From assembly GCA_947175645.1 (NCBI GenBank), contig CAMWNP010000004.1, positions 1 through 64,000 of the forward strand: a stretch of DNA of 64,000 nt, in the 5' to 3' direction. Of this stretch, positions 16,822 through 26,099 are shown piece by piece; the first letter of the stretch is position 1, and every line of letters starts with the position of its first letter. Under the pieces are notes generated by a model, which was given only the letters and a program-made list of their open reading frames with translations, did no database searches and was not told where the DNA came from. A program made the position numbers and the translations under genes. The DNA is from an uncultured Porphyromonadaceae bacterium. Lineage in GTDB: Bacteria; Bacteroidota; Bacteroidia; Bacteroidales; Muribaculaceae.

Positions 16822-18315
16822 TTATGCTGCGGTTACTCGTTCGAGCCATTTTACCATGGCGAACATTACACCCATGGAGATGAAGCAGACGATGGCGAAT
16901 ACGCCCCAAGTGGCGCTCAGCGAGATGTTCTGGTACATGAGGGCGCCGAGGAAGAGACAAGCGTTACCGATTGCGGTTGCTCCAAGCCAGCATCCTTGCA
17001 TGAGACCCTGCAGATGTGTGGGGGCTACTTTTGATACGAAGGAGAGTCCGAGGGGTGAGATGAATAGTTCGGCAATGGTAAGGATGAAGTAAACGGCGAA
17101 GAGTACCATGGGGGTTACTTTGTCGGCTTCGGGTACGGGATTGCCGTCAAGCGAAGGCTGTGAGGGAAGGCTGACGGACGCTATCGCCATTACGACGTAG
17201 GCTGAGGCAGCGATTCCCATACCGATGGCTATTTTTGCGGGGGTTGAGGGTTCTTTGCCTTTACGTGCAAGGGCTGAGAAGATCATCATAACTACGGGGG
17301 TGAGGAATACTACGACGAAGGGGTTGATTGACTGGAATACTTCAGCGGAGAGTTGCATTCCGCCCAGGGAGAGTTGGGTGTAGTCTTTGGCGAACATGGT
17401 GAGTGTCAGGCCGTTCTGGTGGAATGAGAACCAGAAGAAGATCACGATGCCGAATACTGCCATGAGGGCGAGTATGCGCTGCTTGATTTCTTTGGCGCTC
17501 TGGCGCACTTCTGCTGCGTCCATTTTGGCTCCGGCTTTTTTCTGTCCGGGAGTGGGAAGGCTCTTTTTGAAGATGAGGAAGATTGCCAGTGATATTAGCA
17601 TTGCTATGATTGCTACGGAAAATGCGTAGTGGAATCCGGTGTTGAATGCGTCAAGGTAGTTCTGGGCAAATTCTTTAAGGGTTTCAAGGTTTACTTCGGT
17701 TTCTGATACCTGGTTGGCATATTCGAGGAACAGGTTTTCGTCAAATTCCTTGCCGTCAAGCACGCGGTTGCAGAGTCCGGGGAGTTCAGCGTGATAGGCG
17801 TAGCCTTGCATTTTGACGAATGTGTTGCGCACCCATACAGCGATGAATGGAGCGATACATCCGCCGATGTTGATGAACATGTAGAAGATCTGGAAGCCTG
17901 AGTCGCGTTTCTCGGCGTATTTGGGGTTGTCATAAAGTTGTCCTACTACTGCCTGGAGGTTGCCTTTGAACAGACCGTTACCGAAGGCGATGACCAGGAG
18001 TGCTCCGAGTGCGATGTATTTAGTGGTGATGATTGCCGGGATGGCGAGCAGTGCATAGCCCAGTGACATTACGATGAGTCCGGCTATGATGGTGCCTTTG
18101 TAGTTTTTGGTTTTGTCAGCAATGGCACCGCCAACGAGCGCGAGGATGTAGATTGAACAGTAGAAGATTGAGTAAAGGGCTCCGGCTTCTGTGGCGTCAA
18201 GGTCGAATTTTGACATCAGGAAGAGTGTCAGAATTGCCATCATGACGTAGAATCCGAAACGTTCGCCCATGTTACTGAGGGCAGCGGGGATTAGTCCTTT
18301 GGGTTGATTTAACAT
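16822..18315 (-). CDS. POT/PTR family peptide:H+ symporter
   Basis: A 497-aa integral membrane protein of the major facilitator superfamily. The N-terminus carries the POT signature region NMGERFGFYVMMAILTLFLM, with the ERF motif that couples proton binding in this family. The conserved helix 2-3 loop reads GGAIADKTKNYKGTIIAG. About 14 hydrophobic segments are visible, the family count for bacterial POT proteins with two extra helices. It takes up di- and tripeptides across the inner membrane using the proton gradient. The gene stands alone between its own terminator and a 144-base gap, and I see no convincing -7 box upstream. The family is clear; the exact substrate range is not. Confidence 0.92.
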   Translation of the reverse strand: MLNQPKGLIPAALSNMGERFGFYVMMAILTLFLMSKFDLDATEAGALYSIFYCSIYILALVGGAIADKTKNYKGTIIAGLIVMSLGYALLAIPAIITTKYIALGALLVIAFGNGLFKGNLQAVVGQLYDNPKYAEKRDSGFQIFYMFINIGGCIAPFIAVWVRNTFVKMQGYAYHAELPGLCNRVLDGKEFDENLFLEYANQVSETEVNLETLKEFAQNYLDAFNTGFHYAFSVAIIAMLISLAIFLIFKKSLPTPGQKKAGAKMDAAEVRQSAKEIKQRILALMAVFGIVIFFWFSFHQNGLTLTMFAKDYTQLSLGGMQLSAEVFQSINPFVVVFLTPVVMMIFSALARKGKEPSTPAKIAIGMGIAASAYVVMAIASVSLPSQPSLDGNPVPEADKVTPMVLFAVYFILTIAELFISPLGLSFVSKVAPTHLQGLMQGCWLGATAIGNACLFLGALMYQNISLSATWGVFAIVCFISMGVMFAMVKWLERVTAA

Positions 18316-18459
18316 AGTTGAGTTGTGTTTTATTGGTTAATAATTTATTGAGTTTTTGGGTAAGGGGACACAAGCGTCGCTTGCCGGGGAACGGAATGGG
18401 ATAATGCGTTGCAAGCGCCAATGGCATGGAACGAATTAATGCATAACGCTTTATTGGGG

Positions 18460-18885
18460 TTATTGCTCTTTCTGTTTGAATGCGAGTGCATAGAGTTTCA
18501 TCTGTTTGACCATGGCGAGCAGTCCGTTTGAGCGTGTGGGAGAAAGGTGCTCGGAGAGCCCGATTTTGTTGATGAAGTCAAGGGGTGCGTCAATTATTTC
18601 CTGTGGTTTGTGACCTGAGAGGGTTTTGATCAGGAGTGAGATGATCCCTTTCACGATTATGGCGTCGGAGTCCGCGGTGAAGGTTATCGTTCCATCGCTG
18701 TTATGTTCCGCATTGAGCCATACGCGGCTCTGACAGCCTTCTATCAGATGTTCAGGTGTGCGGTATTTCTCATCAATGGGAGGTAGGGAATTTCCCATGT
18801 CGATGATGAGGGCATATCGGTCCATCCAGTCGTCAAGTTCTGAGAACTCGTCGATTATTTCGTTTTCTGTCTGTTGTATTGTCAT
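18460..18885 (-). CDS. sufE: SufE-like Fe-S cluster sulfur acceptor
   Basis: A 141-aa protein matching SufE over its full length. The active-site cysteine lies in LIEGCQSRVWL (C52 or nearby), where SufE accepts persulfide sulfur from the cysteine desulfurase SufS. Other family blocks are the N-terminal EIIDEFSELDDWMDRYALII and the C-terminal SPTRSNGLLAMVKQMK. It acts in the cytoplasm in Fe-S cluster assembly. It is the last gene of a minus-strand group with an M28 peptidase (10 bases away), a small membrane protein and the 628-aa Hsp70-like protein; the sufSBCD genes are not in the window, so its placement here is unusual but not rare in Bacteroidales. Confidence 0.93.
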   Translation of the reverse strand: MTIQQTENEIIDEFSELDDWMDRYALIIDMGNSLPPIDEKYRTPEHLIEGCQSRVWLNAEHNSDGTITFTADSDAIIVKGIISLLIKTLSGHKPQEIIDAPLDFINKIGLSEHLSPTRSNGLLAMVKQMKLYALAFKQKEQ

Positions 18886-18895
18886 ATCAATTTCG

Positions 18896-19882
18896 TTAGT
18901 CGTTGTGGATTAAATTGGTTACGGTTTGTCCTACTGCCTTTATTGTGGCCGGATCGATGTTTGAGAAATTGTCATCCATCGTGTGCCATGTTGGGTTGAA
19001 GGTTCCGGTAATGGGATTTTTGTTTTCGATTATGTCTATTGTTGGTATGCCGGCCCGGTTCAGGGGTATGTGGTCATCGTTAATGGGGTTTCCCGGCTGA
19101 TTGGTGAAATATGTTGCATAGCCGCTTTTTGAGGCTACGTTCCATACGTGGTCCACTATGTCAGAGGCGTACCGGTCAGAGAAGTATTCGCGGTGGAATC
19201 TGGCTCCTGCCCCTCCCACCATGTCAAGCAGTATGGCAAACCTTGGTGTGGCATCGGGTTTATATGGCAGGTTCTGTGCGAAGTACTGTGTTCCGAGACA
19301 CCATGACAGGTCATCGTCAGCGGTTCCGGCATCCTCAAGATCAGCAAGAAGGATATCCACTCCATAATTTTCGGGTAAGGAACCGGACAGTCCGCGTGCA
19401 ATTTCCAGGAGCACGGCCACACCGCTTGCTCCGTCATTTGCACCGTCAAACGGGACGTTGTGGTTGGACGGATCAGAATCCTGGTCGGCATGAGGACGTG
19501 TGTCCCAATGGGCGAGAAGAAGTATTCGTGCAGGACGGTCGGCACCCCACTGAGCGAATATGTTCTTCATAGGCACGTTGACCTCAGTACCGGGAAGAGT
19601 CATTTCGGCAGACTGCACCATGAGAGTGTCAGGGTTGAACCCGCCGAGCAGTGATATAAGGAGGTCCGCTGTTTTTGCATGAGCCTGCGAACCGGGCACA
19701 CGAGGGCCGGCATCAGTCTGCATCTTGAGATATGCCATGGCGGAGTCAGCATTGAATGAGACCTTTTCCATTTGCTCAGGCTGAATCTCAGCCTTCCCGG
19801 ACACGTTGGCTGACTTACCTCCGCCACACGAGCAGAGGAACGCACCGGCCATGAAAATGTATGTCATCAGTCTGTTCTTCAT
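18896..19882 (-). CDS. M28 family peptidase / glutaminyl-peptide cyclotransferase-like lipoprotein
   Basis: A 328-aa protein. The N-terminus MKNRLMTYIFMAGAFLCSCG is a signal sequence ending in a lipoprotein-type cysteine; the residues before it (LCS) are not the textbook lipobox but are near it. The metallo-hydrolase core shows zinc-binding HWDTRPHAD (near residue 125) and GANDGASGVAVLLEIARGL (near 148), an acidic LLADLEDAG, LLDMVGG and a late DHIPL. This arrangement is shared by M28 aminopeptidases and bacterial glutaminyl cyclases. It should face the periplasm or cell surface and process peptides. Its ATG overlaps the stop (ATGA) of the 59-aa membrane protein. Peptidase versus cyclase cannot be decided from sequence alone. 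Confidence 0.85.
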   Translation of the reverse strand: MKNRLMTYIFMAGAFLCSCGGGKSANVSGKAEIQPEQMEKVSFNADSAMAYLKMQTDAGPRVPGSQAHAKTADLLISLLGGFNPDTLMVQSAEMTLPGTEVNVPMKNIFAQWGADRPARILLLAHWDTRPHADQDSDPSNHNVPFDGANDGASGVAVLLEIARGLSGSLPENYGVDILLADLEDAGTADDDLSWCLGTQYFAQNLPYKPDATPRFAILLDMVGGAGARFHREYFSDRYASDIVDHVWNVASKSGYATYFTNQPGNPINDDHIPLNRAGIPTIDIIENKNPITGTFNPTWHTMDDNFSNIDPATIKAVGQTVTNLIHND

Positions 19883-20058
19883 AATAGGTCACGTATCAGT
19901 GAAACGATTGCAAGGATTAGCAGTACCCACCCTATTATCCGGCAGATTATGGATAATCCTTTTCTGTTACCTCTCCGCCTGACTGTGGCAGAGATAATGT
20001 GAGGCATGGCGAAAATGAGAATCAGGGCCAGGACTACTGTAAAAACAAAATAAGACAT
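19879..20058 (-). CDS. small two-TM membrane protein, 59 aa
   Basis: A 59-codon gene. The protein begins MSYFVFTVVLALILIFAMPH, has a basic loop (TVRRRGNRKG), then a second hydrophobic helix (IICRIIGWVLLILAIVSLI) and ends RDLL. The stop TGA overlaps the ATG of the M28 peptidase gene (ATGA), and the start lies six bases after the 628-aa gene, so it is embedded in an operon. The helix-positive loop-helix layout predicts a hairpin in the inner membrane. I do not recognise a family. Coupling on both sides and the strong membrane pattern make it a real gene despite its size. Confidence 0.75.
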   Translation of the reverse strand: MSYFVFTVVLALILIFAMPHIISATVRRRGNRKGLSIICRIIGWVLLILAIVSLIRDLL

Positions 20059-20064
20059 AATCCG

Positions 20065-21951
20065 TTATTTAACCTGTTTATATTTGTCGAGCAGTTGGTC
20101 TACCTCAGGGTGCGCCTCACCAACCTGGCTGAGCAGGAGGCTGTAGTCATTGAGTTCACGAATGGCCCGCTCAATGGCGTGAGAGTTATGCTCGGCAACA
20201 TACTGGCTGAAGAATTTTTCAGCCACAGCATATTTTTTGCAGGCGTCCTCAAGTTCCTTCATCCGCTGGTAATTATCGAAATCGTCATTTTCCTTGCAGA
20301 TTTTCCTTGCCTGCCTGAAGTCACGGCGGGAGATAGCCGCGCGCAGGGGCGACTGGGCGCGTGGAGATTCCGTTACCGGTGGCTGCCGATGTTGCGCAGG
20401 ATAGCAAAGGTCCTTCAGTTGCCTGAGTCGCCCGGCATATTCCTGCTCCTTTCCGCTGCGGCGCAGTTCACCGAGCAGTTCATTGTAACTATTGCGTGCA
20501 GCCTGAAGGTCACCGTATTCCACGAACTGGTTAATCTCTTCAGTCACACTGTCGGCGAGTTGCGAAAAGTAGTCCGGCGGAGTTGATACCCCAGACCGGG
20601 CTCCGGCCGAATGGGTATCGCGTCCGGAGGAATCCGGCTGCCGGGTTCTTGCAGTCGCCTGCAATTCCCGTGCCTGGTCAAGAAGATGGGTTGCATCGGC
20701 AATAAGTTTGTCTTTGCCGGATGGCAACGAGACTTCACTGACCGATTTGAGAAAATCCGAGATATCTTCAATAGCAGCGTCAAACTGCCCTGCAGGTAAC
20801 TGCATGTTACGGACATAGGCACTCATCTGCGCCAATTTCTCACGCAAGGACCGGAGCATATTCTCTTCCTCGCTGAAATTATAGTCCGAGCCTACAATCT
20901 TGTCGATAATCTTCTGCTGCATCTGCTCATATTGCTGAGGCGTTACGCAGTAAACTGACTCGAAATGCTCACGGAACATGGGGAGGAAGTAATCGTTCTG
21001 CAGTTTTGGAGAGGCAAGCACCATAACCGTATCGTCAGGGTGTACGGAATGATTATGGAGAAACTGCCGAAGGTGTTGGGCAATGAAATAGCGTTCGTTA
21101 GCAACGGCATTTGTACGCAGGTCATCAACCGAGAGAGAGAAACGGTAGTTTTCGCCATTTATCATCACCTTTGAGTTCAACTCCATCTTGCCTGACGCTA
21201 CAAAATCCTCGACAATTTTCTCCAGACGTGCTTCTATAGGGCTGAAATCAATGTTGGGATTCTTATACCGCACGTATTCCTTAATTTCGTTGACTCCGTT
21301 CATGATCCTCCGGTCAATGCCGAGGTCTTTCATCACACCCGATCCTATGCATTTAGAGGGATTTTCGCGGGCATATAGAGTAACGGTCAGATTACGGGCC
21401 GATGTGTGTAGAACCATAGCGTAATTTCTGTGATTCGACTGCAGGGCAAGTCGGGCCAACTGGCTGTCGGCATCAATAATTCCGATATTGGAATAACCCC
21501 CGCAGTCATCGCCGTCACCTTTTGTGAATATGTCGATCACGTGTTGCCTTTCAGCGGCACCAACATCAGGGGTGAAATTGAAAGCCAGGGGAATGTTACG
21601 ACGGGTTTCACCGAGCGTCACGCCCAATTGAGCCGGAAGAACCTGATCAAGAAGAGTGTCTACCGCCAGATAAATGAGGTGGGAAGTGTTTTTGTGAAGC
21701 CCGAAACGATTGTAGGTATCGCCCGAGTCAATCAGAGAGAACAGGTTGTAGAAGGTGTTTGGCTGGCTTACCTCGAAACGGTCAAGAGCATCCTTTCCCA
21801 CAATAATACCGTTGTCAGCAACATGGATGGCCAGCGGCGCGGGCCACTGAGCACCCTGGAACGGGAGCAGACGGTTTATTCCATCGTCATCACGATAATA
21901 TTTCAGAGTGACGTTATGCTGAGAGAGTGTAACTGTTATGAAGTAACGCAT
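20065..21951 (-). CDS. divergent Hsp70-like protein, probably a pseudo-ATPase
   Basis: A 628-aa protein. The first 370 residues follow the Hsp70 order: an opening beta strand pair, a PS-V-like segment (APLAIHVADNGIIVGKDALD) matching 'PS.V.f...VG..A', a middle strand (NYAMVLHTSARNLTVTLYAR) where Hsp70 has its second phosphate loop, and MVLASPKLQNDYFLPMFREH in place of the adenosine loop. The canonical DLGTTNS, DLGGGT and GG-S-R-P glycines are missing, so ATP hydrolysis is unlikely. The C-terminal 250 residues are helical, with short repeats around RNSYNELLGELRR and ISRRDFRQARKICKEN that look TPR-like. It lies 149 bases downstream of the 1326-aa actin-like protein, beyond a terminator-like hairpin. 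Scaffold or co-chaperone for that protein is my inference. Confidence 0.65.
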   Translation of the reverse strand: MRYFITVTLSQHNVTLKYYRDDDGINRLLPFQGAQWPAPLAIHVADNGIIVGKDALDRFEVSQPNTFYNLFSLIDSGDTYNRFGLHKNTSHLIYLAVDTLLDQVLPAQLGVTLGETRRNIPLAFNFTPDVGAAERQHVIDIFTKGDGDDCGGYSNIGIIDADSQLARLALQSNHRNYAMVLHTSARNLTVTLYARENPSKCIGSGVMKDLGIDRRIMNGVNEIKEYVRYKNPNIDFSPIEARLEKIVEDFVASGKMELNSKVMINGENYRFSLSVDDLRTNAVANERYFIAQHLRQFLHNHSVHPDDTVMVLASPKLQNDYFLPMFREHFESVYCVTPQQYEQMQQKIIDKIVGSDYNFSEEENMLRSLREKLAQMSAYVRNMQLPAGQFDAAIEDISDFLKSVSEVSLPSGKDKLIADATHLLDQARELQATARTRQPDSSGRDTHSAGARSGVSTPPDYFSQLADSVTEEINQFVEYGDLQAARNSYNELLGELRRSGKEQEYAGRLRQLKDLCYPAQHRQPPVTESPRAQSPLRAAISRRDFRQARKICKENDDFDNYQRMKELEDACKKYAVAEKFFSQYVAEHNSHAIERAIRELNDYSLLLSQVGEAHPEVDQLLDKYKQVK

Positions 21952-21986
21952 TTATCGGTTGAATTATAAAAGTCGGTGAGTCGCAA

Positions 21987-22088
21987 CGGGGTCATCTGCC
22001 AAGTTGCTTACGGAAGCGACTTGCATCTGCCCCGTTTCTGACAAACCTGAAGAGGGCGTGTCAAAATTTTCATTCTGACACACCCTCG
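21987..22088. repeat. two-hairpin intergenic repeat element, copy 1 (includes terminator)
   Basis: The left part is an imperfect hairpin, from CGGGGTCATCTGCCAAG to CTTGCATCTGCCCCG. The right part is GAGGGCGTGTC / GACACACCCTC (22052-22062 and 22077-22087), an 11-bp stem with one G-T or mismatched position. The element lies 13 bases past the stop of the 1326-aa gene and probably terminates it. A second copy with the same order of blocks lies at about 30150-30308. Confidence 0.7.
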
Positions 22089-22100
22089 TGAAGATTGCTG

Positions 22101-25100
22101 TTATTTTGCGATGTTTGGCATCAGCACCTCATCAAAGAATTTTCTACCTTCAAGGATGATGAACGGAGTGACGAAATTGAACGGGGCCGTTGGATTGCTC
22201 CGACGCATTGTCTGCGCATTTCTGTACTCGGGCAGATTGATTACATAACCCGGTATGTTCATGTTGTTGAAGGCGTTGATGAAGTCGTTCTTTGTGAGTT
22301 TCAGTGCAAACAGAGTGTTGGCCGTGTGGTGATACTGACCACAGAACGATGCGAACTGCGGGCACTTGATAGGACCGAGGTTATCGCTGTTCCAGATGAA
22401 GTTCATGTTGAAGTCAGCCATCATTTCGGGTGTCAGACGGTGGTTGAAAGGCAGCGGCTGATACTCCATAGTCGGGTCGAGACGTGCGAAACCGTCCTCA
22501 CCGATGATTTCAACCGCACGGTTATCCGTGGGAATACACAACTGGGTGTTGGAACATGCGAGCCCTTTGGATACTTCATATTTCACCTGATCGTTAACCG
22601 TACCGGAGAGATTGATAGTGGGCCATCCGCCAAGAATGGTCTGCGCTTTTTCAATTCCGCCGAGTCCGAGTATGAACATGTCCATATAGTACTCGTTGGC
22701 TGCCTCACGGTTAGTGGTGCTCCACCATTCAAACAGGCGCGCGCCCTTACCGGCGAACACAATGTTTGCTTTGGGCAACTGACCCGGAGCCAACATTCCC
22801 TCGCCACTGCGGACAAGTTGCTGGGCAAGTTTAGAGGTGATCTGTCCTGCATAGAACATAATCATACCGGTCACGTAGAGATTGACACACATCAGTTCCT
22901 GACAGTTAGCCACCAGTTCACGGTAGAATTCAAGCAACTGGTCAGGTTTGAGACGGTCCACGATCTGCTCGAAGTAGAAAGGTGCGGTCTCATGGGTGAA
23001 TTTGCTGTTCTGACCTGCGCTGAGTCCCTCTATCTGCAGATTGAATTTGTTGCACATGGAGAGAAGCACCTGCCGGAAGTTGCGTGAATATTTCGTTGCG
23101 CCGGCCACCATCTGTGCGGCAAACCGTATTGAATTCTGCTTGATCATTGTCAGAGCGGAACCGGCAGTACGCAACTGGCACACGGCTGTGATGTCAGTTG
23201 TTGAGCCACCGATATCGAAGCAGAGCGTGATGGTGTCGTTTGCGAAGACGTTGGCATTACTTGTGCTGATGTAGTTGGCCACGGCACATGCTTCAGGCAG
23301 GGCGTTGTTCGCACCGATCTGTGAAAGGACCTGAGGATTGTAATGTATTGGAGCATTGTCATCTTCCTTGGTCCATGCAGCGCCAACGGTCGGACTTGGT
23401 GTGGTTGTGTCCTTTGACGCCCATCCGTTATTGACCGGTTTGGGTGCAGGAGCGGAAGTGCCGGGCTTGGCCCCCCACCCTGACGCAGCAGGTGCAGACT
23501 GCTGCTGAACCGGTTCAGCCTGTGGAGCGGACATATCAAAGTAGTTTGACTGAACGGGATTTGGCACTCCGGCTGACTGAGGCGCCGCGGCTGACTGTGC
23601 GGGCCGGGCTGCTGCCTGTATCTTACCGATAGTGGGGTTGTAGAGCGACACCTTGAGGTCGTAGTAGCGTCCCGCCCCCATTATGGTTCCCGGATTCAGA
23701 ACGGGATGAAGATCACGCAGAGAGTCCCAGATGCTCTGATATTGCAGACAGAGGTTGTTGCTCATTGATGATGGATAAGACCAGCAGAGCGAAGTGGGCA
23801 CCATTCCGTTCTGGAACAACTGAGCGTAGATCTGGAGCATGAGAGTGCGCAGGAACGCTTTCTTATGTGCCTTATCTTCGGCTGAGTCAGTCCATTTCAT
23901 GTCAGAGATCAACTGAACGTTTCCGCAACCCTCGAACTTGACGTTGATCTTAGCACCGTCGATATTCTCTATAGGAAGATTTCGCACGAAGCAGGGGAAA
24001 CCTCCGAGCACCTCGGTTCCGTACATCTCCTCAAGAGTAACGGTGTCAGAGTTGCTCTTCATGCGGTTGCGCTCGTGGAGTGTGAGAATACTCTTAAGAG
24101 AGTTTGACTCCAATTCGGTGTTGGGGAAGAAGAACAACTGGTTTGGAGTGGCGGCGAAGGCATTAGCCTTGTTGTTTCCGAAGAGCGACACACGCATGTT
24201 GCGGAATGTGAAACCCTGGGCCTGAGCGTTTTCACCGTGCGGATCATAATATGCAACCGAGGTGTTTGTAGATCCGAAGTCAATTCCCAGATTCACCTCG
24301 GTCAGAGCCTTCATTCCGTCAGACAGACGGTCCTTCGGGAACACCGAGTTGGCATCGGTTGTGTAACGGATCATGAGGTAACCGCCCGGTTTGTTGCTGC
24401 CTGTGCGCAGTTCCACACCCTTGAACGGTTTGTTGCTCTCATAGATTTCATATTTGTAGTTTTTGTCAGCGATACGGCTGTCAGCCACCACAAGGAGTTT
24501 GGTGTCGATAACTTCTTTGTCAATGATTATGTCACCGTCCTCGGCGATTCGGCGCGGGTTGCCTTCAGCATCGGTGATGATCTGGAAATCATTGTCAGGA
24601 TCACCGGCAAAAGGATATGCACGGTAGGGATAGTTGCGGTCCTGAACGTTGTGGGGGAGTTCCGAGAAGAGGAAATAACGGTCCCACTGGCGTGAGATGA
24701 AATTGGGCCAGATGAGAATATCCTTTCTCTTTATCATGTTGGAACTCTTTATGTTGTAGGCACGTTCAACATTGGTATACATGCCGGTGTCGCTCATAAC
24801 CAGACGCAACTGAACGATGAGATTGTTTTCAGTAGCATCAGGGTTGAACGTAGCGGTCAGTGATGAGTCAATGGATATACCTGAACCGGGAGCGCCCACG
24901 AGCGCACCGAGGTTCTTGCCGAACGCTTTCAGTCCTATGGTGCTGATGGGGAGAGCGAAGTAGGCCTTTTCATCCTCGCCGAGTATTGTGGCTTTCATAA
25001 CATAAACCGGCAGAGTCGCTTCCATTTCCTCATCAATGTCGAGGCGGGCGATCTGGCAGTCGTCAGCGAGGAGAAGATCCTGCGGATCAACGGCTATGGC

Positions 25101-26081
25101 ACCCGGGAAAGCATCGGACTTGCATACGGAGTCAACTATGTAAACCTGGCTCTGATAGTTGAAGAACAGGCTGTAGGGAGCGTTCTCCTGACCGTCAAGC
25201 GCGAAACAATTGACAGACGGCACTACAGAGTCAAGTACGTTCCACTGCTGTGACTCGGCATACTCAAGCATTGACTTGCGCCAGTCACCGAGGAAATTGC
25301 GGAGCACAGTGTAATCACAGTCAAGGATGCCTCGTTCATTAAGAGGAGACTTGTGGTAGTAATCCTCAACCTTGGAGAGAGTGCCCATTATGTAATTCAC
25401 GTAAGCGTAGAGCGTACGCAACTGCTCTTTCTTAATACCGTTTTTGACAGGATCGGTGAAGCGTCCGGAGGATTTGCTTATCCACGTGCGGTTGCTCTGG
25501 TCGATGAAATCCTTTGAGAACTCATAGCCTATTGAAGTGAAGAGCATGGTTTCAGGAGAGGTACCGCCCACAACCTGACCATCGTAACGGATAACATCGA
25601 TGAAGGGGACATCAGAGAGAGGATCTCCCAGGGTCTGGTTGCACCATTTGGCGCGACCTTCCATGAGCATCTTTCCGAATGCGCCTTTCGGTTCGTAGAG
25701 GTTGAAACGCGGATCATCCTCGTCAACGGAGTATTGCATATTGATACGGCGGACGGAGATGATGGCATGGTCAATGGCTATGGCCGAGAGCAAACCTTTC
25801 CATTCGTCTACAATAATATTATATGTCTTGCCGAGGTTGCTGTCTTCCTTCAGCAGATTGTTCGTCACGGCTGAGATTGCCGAGCGGAACATGTTGACGC
25901 GCGCGAATACTGTCGGGATACCCGAAACCACGGATCCAACATCGGCTGTTTCGGAGTCGATGGTGGGAGTTTCAATGCTGTTTATAAACTTTTCCTGCTG
26001 CTCCAGGAAACGCCATTTATTTAAATCTGAAGGTGCCTGACAATTTTTTTCGGTGTCAATCACCAGAGGTTTTTCTGCCAT
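22101..26081 (-). CDS. 1326-aa actin/Hsp70-like ATPase-fold protein
   Basis: The C-terminal half is an actin/Hsp70 fold: phosphate loop 1 EVNLGIDFGSTNTSVAYYD near residue 602, phosphate loop 2 TLCFDIGGSTTDITAV near 957, and an adenosine-type motif NIVFAGKGARLFEW near 1109. Between the first two lies a Pro/Ala/Gln-rich linker at about 825-895 (for example SAPAPKPVNNGWASK), an insertion inside the ATPase domain. The first 600 residues are a separate, unassigned region with beta-rich stretches. No signal peptide or membrane segment is visible, so it is cytoplasmic. It starts 18 bases after the tubulin-like gene and is the last gene before a terminator hairpin. I know of no named function; large Hsp70-like proteins such as SrfB are only a loose comparison. 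Confidence 0.75.
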   Translation of the reverse strand: MAEKPLVIDTEKNCQAPSDLNKWRFLEQQEKFINSIETPTIDSETADVGSVVSGIPTVFARVNMFRSAISAVTNNLLKEDSNLGKTYNIIVDEWKGLLSAIAIDHAIISVRRINMQYSVDEDDPRFNLYEPKGAFGKMLMEGRAKWCNQTLGDPLSDVPFIDVIRYDGQVVGGTSPETMLFTSIGYEFSKDFIDQSNRTWISKSSGRFTDPVKNGIKKEQLRTLYAYVNYIMGTLSKVEDYYHKSPLNERGILDCDYTVLRNFLGDWRKSMLEYAESQQWNVLDSVVPSVNCFALDGQENAPYSLFFNYQSQVYIVDSVCKSDAFPGAIAVDPQDLLLADDCQIARLDIDEEMEATLPVYVMKATILGEDEKAYFALPISTIGLKAFGKNLGALVGAPGSGISIDSSLTATFNPDATENNLIVQLRLVMSDTGMYTNVERAYNIKSSNMIKRKDILIWPNFISRQWDRYFLFSELPHNVQDRNYPYRAYPFAGDPDNDFQIITDAEGNPRRIAEDGDIIIDKEVIDTKLLVVADSRIADKNYKYEIYESNKPFKGVELRTGSNKPGGYLMIRYTTDANSVFPKDRLSDGMKALTEVNLGIDFGSTNTSVAYYDPHGENAQAQGFTFRNMRVSLFGNNKANAFAATPNQLFFFPNTELESNSLKSILTLHERNRMKSNSDTVTLEEMYGTEVLGGFPCFVRNLPIENIDGAKINVKFEGCGNVQLISDMKWTDSAEDKAHKKAFLRTLMLQIYAQLFQNGMVPTSLCWSYPSSMSNNLCLQYQSIWDSLRDLHPVLNPGTIMGAGRYYDLKVSLYNPTIGKIQAAARPAQSAAAPQSAGVPNPVQSNYFDMSAPQAEPVQQQSAPAASGWGAKPGTSAPAPKPVNNGWASKDTTTPSPTVGAAWTKEDDNAPIHYNPQVLSQIGANNALPEACAVANYISTSNANVFANDTITLCFDIGGSTTDITAVCQLRTAGSALTMIKQNSIRFAAQMVAGATKYSRNFRQVLLSMCNKFNLQIEGLSAGQNSKFTHETAPFYFEQIVDRLKPDQLLEFYRELVANCQELMCVNLYVTGMIMFYAGQITSKLAQQLVRSGEGMLAPGQLPKANIVFAGKGARLFEWWSTTNREAANEYYMDMFILGLGGIEKAQTILGGWPTINLSGTVNDQVKYEVSKGLACSNTQLCIPTDNRAVEIIGEDGFARLDPTMEYQPLPFNHRLTPEMMADFNMNFIWNSDNLGPIKCPQFASFCGQYHHTANTLFALKLTKNDFINAFNNMNIPGYVINLPEYRNAQTMRRSNPTAPFNFVTPFIILEGRKFFDEVLMPNIAK

Positions 26082-26099
26082 TTTTGTGGAGTTTAGGGA

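Noticed and set aside
18896..19882. M28 peptidase as a soluble, non-lipidated protein
   Set aside because: The Cys after the hydrophobic signal followed by CGGG is typical of Bacteroidota lipoproteins, even though the lipobox is imperfect; kept as probable lipoprotein.
22095..23087. Long + strand open frame opposite the 1326-aa gene
   Set aside because: It lies wholly antisense to a gene with clear actin/Hsp70 motifs, and its protein has no recognisable domain.
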